Shown piece by piece: positions 1 to 6,572 of a stretch of DNA of 12,871 nucleotides (position 1 is its first letter; each line of letters opens with the position of its first letter). Position numbers and translations under genes: made by a program. Below the pieces are notes generated by a model. It was not told the origin of the DNA, did no database searches, and saw only the letters and a program-made list of their open reading frames with translations. Source of the DNA: Desulfobacterales bacterium (GTDB lineage Bacteria; Desulfobacterota; Desulfobacteria; Desulfobacterales; C00003106); the NCBI GenBank assembly GCA_030672555.1, contig DAOVGD010000145.1:1-12871 (forward strand). The letters run 5' to 3'.

Positions 1-189
1 CTGATCAACTGGATCGTTTTGCCCAAAGGGTATGGAAATAGGGAAGGGCTCTTGGTTTCCTTGAGGCATTTCCTGGTCGAGGTCCATGAATGGGCTGGCC
101 TGCTCTTTATAGTAATCATTGTGGTACACATTGTATTGCACTGGGGCTATGTAAAGACGAACTTGAAGAAGTACGGTATCGTAAAATAG
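1..189 (+). CDS. DUF4405-like membrane protein, C-terminal fragment
   Basis: Frame 1 is open from the first base to a TAG at 187-189 and encodes the last 62 residues of a protein that begins outside the window. The fragment has a short segment with R22-H23, then H29-E30-W31 leading into one strongly hydrophobic helix (about residues 32-46), then H47-W48 and a basic tail. Regularly spaced histidines (H23, H29, H43, H47) at the ends of a membrane helix, followed by an HW pair, recall DUF4405/cytochrome b561-like membrane proteins, where such histidines may hold haem. That family match is from memory of the pattern. The gene runs toward the radical SAM gene at 253-1731, so the two converge tail to tail over 63 bp, where I see no convincing terminator hairpin. 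The redox partner, if any, lies upstream and cannot be seen. Confidence 0.6.
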   Translation: MINWIVLPKGYGNREGLLVSLRHFLVEVHEWAGLLFIVIIVVHIVLHWGYVKTNLKKYGIVK

Positions 190-252
190 CGCATACGGGC
201 CTAAAATCGCCATTCGTCCAGAGGGCCATGGGGCTTTTATAGAATCTCTTGC

Positions 253-1731
253 TTAAAGAATGTACAATTCACAGATCTTGCGGAAATGATAACCGTTGAT
301 CGCCAAGGTTATGGCCAGCGAGAACAACTCAGGGCGGCGGAAAAGCGTCCATGACAAAAGCTTCCAGTACTGGAATCGCTCCTTGCCAAAAATACCGAGG
401 CGGATGTTGGAACGAAAGAATGCCAAGAGACGCTGAAAGTCCAGATGATGTTGAATCTTTGGCGCCTTATACTCGCTCAGGAAAGTCTTAACGCGCTTAT
501 AGTAGTGTTTATGCGAATAAATGGAGCGCATGATCTCCTTATAGCCCTCGCGCAATGCATTAAGGTCCATCTTGGGGATTATATTGGTTGTGCCGTCTAC
601 GTTGTCCCCCGACGTATGGCCGAGGAGGCGGCCCTCTTGTTTCAAACGTTCGTAAAGCCGTGTGCCGACAGGTGCCTGAAGCAGGCCGACCATCGCCGTC
701 ACGATTCCGCTTTGCTGAATAAAATCGATTTGCCGTTGGAAGATGGAGAGGGTGTCACTGTCGAAGCCGACAATGAAGCCTCCCTGCACTTGCAATCCGG
801 TTCGCTGAATCCGTTTTACGTTTTCGACCAGGTCACGGTTTTTGTTCTGCATTTTGTTGCATTCAGCCAGACCTTTCTCATCCGGCGTTTCGATCCCGAT
901 AAAGACCATATCAAACCCAGCCTCGACCATCATTTCCATCAATGGCTCGTCGTCGGCAAGATTGACAGAGGCTTCGGTGTAAAACGGCACTCCTCTCCTG
1001 TCTTTCTGCCATTCGATGAGCGCGGGCAAGAGCTGGGTCTTGAGATACCGTTTATTGGTGATGAAGTTGTCATCCACGAAGAAGACCGGTCCACGCCACC
1101 CCAGGTCGTAGAGACCGTTCAACTCGGCAATAATCTGCTCAGCGGTCTTGATGCGGGGCCGATGCCCGAATAACGCGGTCACGTTGCAGAAATCGCAATT
1201 GAACGGGCAGCCCCGGGAGAACTGAATGCTCATCGAGGCATACCTCTTCAGATCAGCCAACCCCCACATAGGAGCCGGTGTCTTCCTTATGTCGCAAAAC
1301 TCGGATGTCTTGTAGACGCGCCTGGCGTATCCTCTTTCCAGATCCGCCAGAAAAACCGGCAGGGTCAGTTCGGCTTCATTCAGCACGAAATGATCGACGT
1401 CCTCAAACTCTTCGTACTCGCTCGTGAAGAGTGGCCCACCGGTGATGACCTTGAGGCCCGCTTCCTTGCACCGGGAAATGGTTTGACGTGCTGAGTTTTT
1501 TTGCACAACCATGGCGCTAATGAACACGTAATCAGCCCATTCCAGGTCTTTTTCAGTGAGGTTTGTCACGTTCAGATCAACTAAGCGTTTGGACCATTTT
1601 TCAGGGAGCATGGCGCCTAGTGTCAGCAGGCCCAGCGGTGGCAAGGCAGCTTTTTTGTGAATGAACTTAAGAGCATGCTTGAAACTCCAGAATGTGTCCG
1701 GAAATTCCGGATAGATCAGCAGAACGTTCAT
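253..1731 (-). CDS. B12-binding radical SAM protein with DUF4070-like C-terminus
   Basis: This 492-residue protein has the standard layout of cobalamin-dependent radical SAM enzymes. Residues 1-135 form a B12-binding Rossmann-type domain that starts MNVLLIYPEFP, has the GGP turn at 98-100 and ends with the NEAE loop (118-121). The [4Fe-4S]/SAM motif is C175-x3-C179-x2-C182 (RGCPFNCDFC), followed by a radical SAM barrel with FFVDDNF (217-223) and FIGIETP (277-283). From about 390 to the end lies a basic, aromatic-rich tail resembling DUF4070, the domain found in the hopanoid C-2 methylase HpnP and many relatives. The N-terminal text also recalls HpnP. No other hopanoid gene is present, so methylation of a lipid or other substrate is only a possibility and I give no symbol. 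The ATG is the first usable start, since an in-frame TAA lies just upstream. The Shine-Dalgarno match (AAGG, about 10 nt away) is weak. It has its own promoter at 1886-1914. Confidence 0.85.
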   Translation of the reverse strand: MNVLLIYPEFPDTFWSFKHALKFIHKKAALPPLGLLTLGAMLPEKWSKRLVDLNVTNLTEKDLEWADYVFISAMVVQKNSARQTISRCKEAGLKVITGGPLFTSEYEEFEDVDHFVLNEAELTLPVFLADLERGYARRVYKTSEFCDIRKTPAPMWGLADLKRYASMSIQFSRGCPFNCDFCNVTALFGHRPRIKTAEQIIAELNGLYDLGWRGPVFFVDDNFITNKRYLKTQLLPALIEWQKDRRGVPFYTEASVNLADDEPLMEMMVEAGFDMVFIGIETPDEKGLAECNKMQNKNRDLVENVKRIQRTGLQVQGGFIVGFDSDTLSIFQRQIDFIQQSGIVTAMVGLLQAPVGTRLYERLKQEGRLLGHTSGDNVDGTTNIIPKMDLNALREGYKEIMRSIYSHKHYYKRVKTFLSEYKAPKIQHHLDFQRLLAFFRSNIRLGIFGKERFQYWKLLSWTLFRRPELFSLAITLAINGYHFRKICELYIL

Positions 1732-1885
1732 CGGGGTTATCCCTTATATTGTAAACATTGAGGATATTCTTATTCCCTCCTGCAAAATGCATCGAGGCTG
1801 GCGATCCTTTTTTGAAGAACAAACGCAGGGGGTAGGTGGGTAAATGGTGAGATCATTATTGGGATTCAAGGATCACATTGAAATA

Positions 1886-1914
1886 ATTATATTGAAAAGG
1901 GCTATGAAGGTCAA
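1886..1914 (-). promoter_or_regulatory. Sigma70-type promoter for the B12 radical SAM gene
   Basis: On the minus strand there is a -35 box TTGACC (1909-1914), a 17-bp spacer and a perfect -10 box TATAAT (1886-1891). Transcription would start near 1879. The -35 box overlaps the TGA stop of the upstream spore-photoproduct-lyase-like gene (1911-1913), so this is a promoter at the very end of that gene. It implies a 5' leader of roughly 148 nt before the ATG at 1731. The leader contains AGGAGG about 43 nt upstream of the ATG, too far to serve it, and a possible small hairpin around that sequence. I do not recognise a cobalamin or SAM riboswitch in it. The call rests on box match and spacing only. 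Confidence 0.65.
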
Positions 1915-3017
1915 GTAATATCTAAACCACAGTGCTTTACCGCGCTTTTATCCAGCATTTTGGAAAGCCCGCCTCTTTCTTCAGGGAGAAAACCGAGTAC
2001 CTTCTGCCATACTTCCTCATCTTCCATGCAAAAATAGAGACATACCTCCGGCGCTCGTGTTTTAATCCATTCTGCCATTTTGCGGTAGATCTCGATGCGC
2101 AATGGCTTAAAATAGCGCATTTTTTTGTCCAGGCCTTGTATAAACTCCCCATAAATAATTTTAGAATCAGGAAAGCGTTTTTTGATGATCGGTTTTAAGG
2201 AAGGCATGAACCGGAAGGTTCCGAGGCTGATCCAGACAATGTTGTGGGGATCAATTGATTCAAAAAGGCGTGTAATCACCTTCTGGTAGTCCTCTTCCCA
2301 TCCGCCGTAGATGACTAAGGGGTCAAAATGAAATGCAAGGGGGTATCCCCATTTTTGGCATCGGGCCGCTGCATTCAACCTTGCCTCAAGTGTTGCTGTA
2401 CGGCGCTCTTCCTTTTTGATCACGGCAGGGGTATTCAGTGACCAGGCCAGGATGGTTTTCCGGTTATGTGAAAAATTTACAAGATCTTCTATGGCTGCGG
2501 TCTTTGTTTTGAGTTCCAGGACAGCGCGGTTTTGTGAGGCAAAGCGGGAAATCAGGATTTCAGCAAGGGGAAGGGCGGATTCCCATATAAGGCTGTCGGT
2601 AAACTCGCCTGTTCCGATCCGATGAAAACTACTGGACCCGGATACGAGTGAATCGAGTTCGCGGAACATGTCGTCGTGATTGACAAAAAGTTGGAGCACC
2701 GGAGGGTTAAAATATGCCTGGAGGATACAGTAGGCGCAATCCATAGAACAGAAGGTCCCGATGTGGAGTATGTGATAACCGCAGCAGATGTATGAAGGGG
2801 TACCCGGGCAGGGGCGGAGGAAACGCCCGCGGTTTTTTGTAAGAAAAAGAGTGCGTTTCCCTTCTGAGATAGGTTCTTTTGATTGCAGGACGGAATCATA
2901 TACAGCAGTAGCGTCGGGAACCGTCACCTGTGGGGTATTTGGATACCGTCTACAGATTTCGCGGACTATGGAAAAATCGGAAACAGCGGTATCGATGAAA
3001 ATTTTAGACAAATTCAT
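1911..3017 (-). CDS. Spore photoproduct lyase-like radical SAM protein
   Basis: This 368-residue protein aligns by eye along its whole length with spore photoproduct lyase (SPL), the radical SAM enzyme that splits the thymine dimer 5-thyminyl-5,6-dihydrothymine. The cluster motif is C90-x3-C94-x2-C97, followed by the SPL-type ILQAYFNPP (98-106). Downstream are the typical GYPLAFHFDPL and GWEEDYQ segments (near 225-245), and a C-terminal RYFKPLRIEIYRKM segment with LYFCMEDEEVW. The family's usual start fits the ATG used (LSKIFIDTAV), though no Shine-Dalgarno sequence is visible. Oddly, the hydrogen-donor cysteine of Bacillus SPL (C141) aligns by eye with F139 in a GTGEFTDS segment, so true SPL chemistry is doubtful. 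Nothing here suggests sporulation. It probably belongs to the SPL-like group common in Desulfobacterota, with an unknown substrate. A repeat element separates it from the U32 gene upstream. Confidence 0.85.
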   Translation of the reverse strand: MNLSKIFIDTAVSDFSIVREICRRYPNTPQVTVPDATAVYDSVLQSKEPISEGKRTLFLTKNRGRFLRPCPGTPSYICCGYHILHIGTFCSMDCAYCILQAYFNPPVLQLFVNHDDMFRELDSLVSGSSSFHRIGTGEFTDSLIWESALPLAEILISRFASQNRAVLELKTKTAAIEDLVNFSHNRKTILAWSLNTPAVIKKEERRTATLEARLNAAARCQKWGYPLAFHFDPLVIYGGWEEDYQKVITRLFESIDPHNIVWISLGTFRFMPSLKPIIKKRFPDSKIIYGEFIQGLDKKMRYFKPLRIEIYRKMAEWIKTRAPEVCLYFCMEDEEVWQKVLGFLPEERGGLSKMLDKSAVKHCGLDIT

Positions 3018-3081
3018 TTTTTGTATCTGAAAGAGAAAATGAACTTAATAAGCCGTAGCGCTCAATAGCATAGGGAATATT

Positions 3082-3283
3082 TCACCACAGAGGCACAGAG
3101 AGCACAGAGATAGAATGTTTTTTTGTTTGCCGGGAGACGACGGCAAACAAAAAGATATCAGCCTACGGCAAAACAAATCATTAGGGTTGTGACTCCCGTA
3201 AGGATAGTTTCTTTTATCCCATCGCCATCTCCCGATGGGATAAAAAATAAAAACCCTCTGTGCACTCTGTGCCTCTGTGGTGA
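3082..3283. repeat. MITE-like 'CACAGAG' palindromic element with twin hairpins
   Basis: The 202-bp element is bounded by 28-bp inverted repeats, 3082-3109 (TCACCACAGAGGCACAGAG...) and 3256-3283, which match at 27 of 28 positions. Inside are two perfect 13-bp hairpins with 8-nt loops: stems 3120-3132/3141-3153 and 3212-3224/3233-3245. Their stem sequences differ completely. In opposite orientation their tips share CGGGAGAyGrCG. A weaker central stem pairs CCTACGG (around 3167) with CCGTAAGG (around 3195). The element lies between the U32 stop and the SPL-like start and encodes no protein. End sequences of this CACAGAG type recur, as I remember, as interspersed repeats in many environmental and deltaproteobacterial genomes. 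No target-site duplication is evident. It could be a MITE or REP-like element mobilised in trans. Confidence 0.8.
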
Positions 3284-3313
3284 GTCTGTTCATAGGAGTA
3301 ATCTCTTTTCCTT

Positions 3314-5374
3314 TTACTGCAATCCCCTTTTGTAATTGAAATGCGAGCAGTTTCGCATATACTTCTTGTTCAAAATATTGGCCAAAGTAATCATAGGCCT
3401 TGTCTCTTGGGAGATATCTATAATAAAATTGCTACACCCCATCTTTCTCAGTTCACTTTGAAAAGGCGCCAAGGAGAATGCCTGCTGCGGGACAAGATAA
3501 CTGATATTGTCCACGATTGAAAGTCTATATCGTTCTTGTCGAGCGCTTGCAACAGTGTGGCCGTGTTTGAGCCCTTTTGGTATGAGGCGCGAGGTGAAAA
3601 GAGGCGGATGCCCGTAAATGGTAATCACCGGTTTTGGAAGTGGGTGTTTTTGAAGAAGATCTTTAATATCATGGCGGTCTGCTTCTATCGAGATAACACC
3701 GAAGGCTATCCCCATCCTTCCTGCGGCTTTAAAGGCACAGCTATTCAGGAGATTGATTTGATGCCCTGCCTGGAGTGTAACCTTGGATTTTTTAAAAAAT
3801 TGCAGATGTCCCAGATTTGTGATTTCCCAGTTTCGAAATCCTTTTTTTAAAAGTTGAGCAATCAGTTTTTTGAAAAAAGGGATATCTTTTTCGTATATAA
3901 CCGGAGGGAGTGACCAGCAGACCGATTCCTTCCGTCTCTGATATACAGAGAGCGTTTTTGAAAAACGGGGCCACTCGTTTTTGGAAAGATTTATTATAAT
4001 CCGGTGGCCGGCTAATGGTCTGGTATCAGGGATATGTTGTGTGAGATTGAACCGGAACGATAATGTTTCCATCGGCTTTTTGCCAGGAGGTTTTTGTCCC
4101 TTACAGGATGAAAGGATCTTTTCGATTTTTGCATTTGAAATGGTCTTTGGCATTCGTGGGGTATCGCCGACACTTTTTTTGATCACTTCCCATATCTTCT
4201 TAGGAGCAAGATTAATTTCCGAAGAAGTGCGGTCCACCTTGAAAAGAGCTGTGCCCGGAGGGCAGTGGAAAGGAAGGGTGAGAGTGGCGGTTTGACCGGC
4301 ATTGGCAGTAGTCGCGGTTTTTTTCTCAATTGCCAAACCCCGGAGCGTTGCGGACTCGCGTTCGTCAGTTTCAGGGAAATGTGCTCTTATCCTATCTCCT
4401 ACAGAGAGGTCGTCCTTGACGCGTATAGTCGCTCTGTTTTTAGCCCCTCCCGTTACTCTGCCGAGGAATTGTCCTATGTTGCCTGAAATGTTGGGCGCCA
4501 GGATATTCTTGTGACTTACGGGCGTATAAAATCCAGCGCTAAGACGGCGTCCCATTGAATCTTGCAAAAGTTTTTTCGTCTGGTCAATTGCCGTCGAATT
4601 ATCCGTTCCCAGGGAATCGAGCGCCACTCTATACGCCTTTACAACCGAGGCTACATATGTCGCGCTTCGCATTCGTCCTTCTATCTTGATCGCCTTGATT
4701 CCTAATTTTTTTAGCTCCGGGAGGAAGTCAATAACTGAAAGATCGCTGGGGGAGAAAAAATAACCGGAACGCTTTCCCGCTTTGTAACGGCGACGACACG
4801 GCTGGGTGCAACGTCCTCGAGTGCTGCCCCTTCCTCCTAAGTAACTGCTGAAAAGACATAGTCCTGAATAAGAATAGCATAGCGCACCGTGCACAAAGGT
4901 TTCCAATTCTATAGGGCAAGATTTACTCACAGCGGCAATCTCTTTAAGTGACATCTCCCGGGCTAAAACGGCCCGTTTAAAGCCCATATTATATAATTGC
5001 CAGGCGCCAAGAGAATTGTGTACTGTCATGAGGACGCTTCCGTGAATGTTCAGGCGGGGGAAGTGGGACTTGATCAGGTGATAGATCCCGAGATCCTGGA
5101 TGATGACCGCATCTGGCCTAAGCTCATTAATTGTGGCAAGTGTACGGATCGCTTCCGGAAGTTCACTCTCTTTGGTAAGCGAATTAAGGGCGATATTGAT
5201 TTTCACTTTTTTCTTGCGGGCATAGGGGAGGAGGAGGGCAAGCTCCCTCACTGTGAAGTTTTTGGCATAGGCCCTGGCGCTGAAGTTTTTCAGCCCCAGA
5301 TATACGGCATCGGCGCCATTTTCAACTGCGGCATAAAATGATTCTACGGTACCGGCCGGGGCTAACAGATCCAT
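3314..5374 (-). CDS. U32 family protein (RNA hydroxylase type, RlhA/TrhP-like)
   Basis: This 686-residue protein is a U32 'peptidase'. Studied members (TrhP, RlhA, UbiU/UbiV) are iron-sulfur proteins that hydroxylate tRNA, 23S rRNA or ubiquinone precursors rather than cleave collagen. It starts with the family signature MDLLAPAG, has HGSVLMTVHNS at 111-121 and the block ELETFVHGALCYSYSGLC (156-173). The four cluster cysteines are C166, C173, C189 and C193, with the same x6/x15/x3 spacing as in RlhA. The first half (about 1-310) is the barrel. After a middle region, residues about 450-686 look like a second, degenerate barrel half with no cysteine cluster. The length is close to RlhA (about 650) and well above TrhP (about 450), so RlhA-like rRNA hydroxylation is the better guess, but the substrate cannot be read from sequence. 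Its ATG lies 5 bp beyond the TAA of the pseudo-receiver/TPR gene, a tight operon arrangement. Confidence 0.85.
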   Translation of the reverse strand: MDLLAPAGTVESFYAAVENGADAVYLGLKNFSARAYAKNFTVRELALLLPYARKKKVKINIALNSLTKESELPEAIRTLATINELRPDAVIIQDLGIYHLIKSHFPRLNIHGSVLMTVHNSLGAWQLYNMGFKRAVLAREMSLKEIAAVSKSCPIELETFVHGALCYSYSGLCLFSSYLGGRGSTRGRCTQPCRRRYKAGKRSGYFFSPSDLSVIDFLPELKKLGIKAIKIEGRMRSATYVASVVKAYRVALDSLGTDNSTAIDQTKKLLQDSMGRRLSAGFYTPVSHKNILAPNISGNIGQFLGRVTGGAKNRATIRVKDDLSVGDRIRAHFPETDERESATLRGLAIEKKTATTANAGQTATLTLPFHCPPGTALFKVDRTSSEINLAPKKIWEVIKKSVGDTPRMPKTISNAKIEKILSSCKGQKPPGKKPMETLSFRFNLTQHIPDTRPLAGHRIIINLSKNEWPRFSKTLSVYQRRKESVCWSLPPVIYEKDIPFFKKLIAQLLKKGFRNWEITNLGHLQFFKKSKVTLQAGHQINLLNSCAFKAAGRMGIAFGVISIEADRHDIKDLLQKHPLPKPVITIYGHPPLFTSRLIPKGLKHGHTVASARQERYRLSIVDNISYLVPQQAFSLAPFQSELRKMGCSNFIIDISQETRPMITLANILNKKYMRNCSHFNYKRGLQ

Positions 5375-5379
5375 GGTTA

Positions 5380-6393
5380 TTAAAAGACGCCTATCTCTAA
5401 GGCTTTTAAGATCTGGTTGGCTTCTTCAAAATCGGGATTGAGTTCTACGGCCTTCGCAAAGGCCTCTTTTGCCTTTTCTAAGTCCTTCATCTCAACGTAA
5501 CACCTTCCGATATTGTAAAGAATCTTTTCCTCATTCGGGTCGACCTTCTGTGCCCTTTTGTATTGCATAAGGGCGTCTTGACATCTACCCTGTTTGCGGT
5601 AAAGAATCCCCAGGCTGTTGAAGACATTGACAGTGTTTGGGTTGATTTTAAGAATTTCATTGAGTACTTGTTCCGCGTTTTCATCCATCTGTTTATTCAT
5701 GTAGATTTCCGCGGCTTTTTGCAGGCTCTCTTCGGCCTCTGTTGTTCTCCCCAGCTTTTTGTAAGCTTCGCCCATTCCCCTGTATGCCTTTGCGAACGCG
5801 TTGTTGATCTGCGTGGCCTTTCTAAAAGCGATGAGCGCTTCTTCATAGTTTCCCTGGGATGTCTTTATATATCCTACATTGTAATAGACCTCGGCATTTT
5901 CGGTGTAGTCAAGGACCTTTTTGAATTCAGCCAACGCCTTAGCCCAATCATTTTTATCGAGATACAATTTAGCTTTGTCAAGGTGTTTCTGTGATTCGAG
6001 GTTGGCGAATTCGTGACGGAGTTGTTGTATAGAGTCGATCTTTTTTTTGAAGTTCTCCATGGTAAATGGTTTAATAATTATCCCTGTAGTGCCTGCTTCG
6101 CCTGCCTCTATGACCTGTGCCCGGGTTATCTCATCTGTTACCAGGAAAAAGGGGAGGTCAGAAAAGTGATCTGAGGCCCTGACAATCCTGAGAAGGGCGA
6201 TGCCGTTCATGTTAGGCATATCCCAGGCAGAGATTAAGCAGCCGACGTTTTTTCTCATATTTAAGATAGACCAGGCCTCGTTTCCGTGGTTTGCCGTGAA
6301 GATCCTGTTACACTTGAGATAGCTTAGGGCATTTAACAGGTTTTGCTTAGACTCCCCCTCACTATCAACGATAAGATAGGTGATGTCTTCCAT
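5380..6393 (-). CDS. Pseudo-receiver domain fused to TPR repeats
   Basis: This 337-residue protein has an N-terminal CheY-like receiver domain (1-125) joined to five or six tetratricopeptide repeats (about 134-325). The receiver keeps one acidic-pocket residue (D10; the second is S11), the switch threonine T86 and the lysine K108 in IIIKPF. The phosphoacceptor position is alanine: the segment reads CLISAWDMPNMNG, where CheY has ISDWNMPNMDG, so A56 replaces the aspartate. It therefore probably cannot be phosphorylated in the normal way. TPR repeats bind partner proteins, so this is likely a scaffold or adaptor, with no DNA-binding or enzymatic output domain visible. It sits between adenylate cyclase and the U32 gene; the U32 ATG follows 5 bp after its stop. 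A GGGAAA stretch about 7 nt upstream of the ATG is a modest Shine-Dalgarno site, lying just outside the repeat at 6410-6570. Confidence 0.85.
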   Translation of the reverse strand: MEDITYLIVDSEGESKQNLLNALSYLKCNRIFTANHGNEAWSILNMRKNVGCLISAWDMPNMNGIALLRIVRASDHFSDLPFFLVTDEITRAQVIEAGEAGTTGIIIKPFTMENFKKKIDSIQQLRHEFANLESQKHLDKAKLYLDKNDWAKALAEFKKVLDYTENAEVYYNVGYIKTSQGNYEEALIAFRKATQINNAFAKAYRGMGEAYKKLGRTTEAEESLQKAAEIYMNKQMDENAEQVLNEILKINPNTVNVFNSLGILYRKQGRCQDALMQYKRAQKVDPNEEKILYNIGRCYVEMKDLEKAKEAFAKAVELNPDFEEANQILKALEIGVF

Positions 6394-6409
6394 TTTGCAA
6401 TTTCCCAGT

Positions 6410-6570
6410 ACCGTCCATCAAGAAACGGCATCTTTTGCCCCGATACTGCGTTCTCTCTCCGAGCTGTAGGCTCTACGAGCCGGAAGCCGCATGTTTCTAT
6501 CCTCAATCCCGCCTTGGCGGGATGTGCGGCCTTGTCTTGGAACAAAATCTACCATTTTTTGATGGACGGT
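6410..6570. repeat. MITE-like element with 19-bp inverted ends and nested hairpins
   Basis: A 161-bp non-coding element fills the gap between adenylate cyclase and the pseudo-receiver gene. Its ends are inverted repeats, 6410-6428 (ACCGTCCATCAAGAAACGG) and 6552-6570, matching at 17 of 19 positions, the outer 12 perfectly. Inside are a hairpin ATCCCGCC-TT-GGCGGGAT (6506-6523), enclosed by a further stem of CCGCAT and ATGTGCGG flanks, and a bulged 10-bp hairpin at 6459-6483 with CTAC/GTAG at its tip. A small GGCA/TGCC hairpin lies near 6427-6439. The right end stops 2 bp short of the cyclase stop codon, and the left end is 16 bp from the next start codon. No target duplication is clear. It is unrelated in sequence to the element at 3082-3283. 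It resembles a non-autonomous mobile repeat, but a structured RNA is an alternative. Confidence 0.72.
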
Positions 6571-6572
6571 GT

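Noticed and set aside
445..1173. Plus-strand open frame of 242 codons opposite the B12 radical SAM gene
   Set aside because: It is antisense to a well-supported gene with intact motifs, and its product shows no recognisable domain and no ribosome binding site.
1732..1880. Cobalamin or SAM riboswitch in the leader of the B12 radical SAM gene
   Set aside because: I could not find the conserved core sequences of either class, and the leader is short for a cobalamin riboswitch.
2467..2485. CRP-like box (TGTGA then six bases then TACAA) near the cyclase locus
   Set aside because: It lies inside the SPL-like coding sequence, far from any promoter, and matches only one half-site well.
3118..3153. 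Rho-independent terminator for the U32 gene
   Set aside because: The hairpin flanked by T and A runs would look like a terminator, but it is one of a matched pair inside a repeat with inverted ends and starts about 160 bp past the stop. Termination there is possible but secondary.
3082..3283. CRISPR array
   Set aside because: The repeats are inverted ends and single hairpins, with no regularly spaced direct repeats and spacers.
5563..5994. Plus-strand open frame of 143 codons opposite the TPR repeats
   Set aside because: Regular TPR codons often leave the complementary strand open; the product has only low-complexity hydrophobic text.
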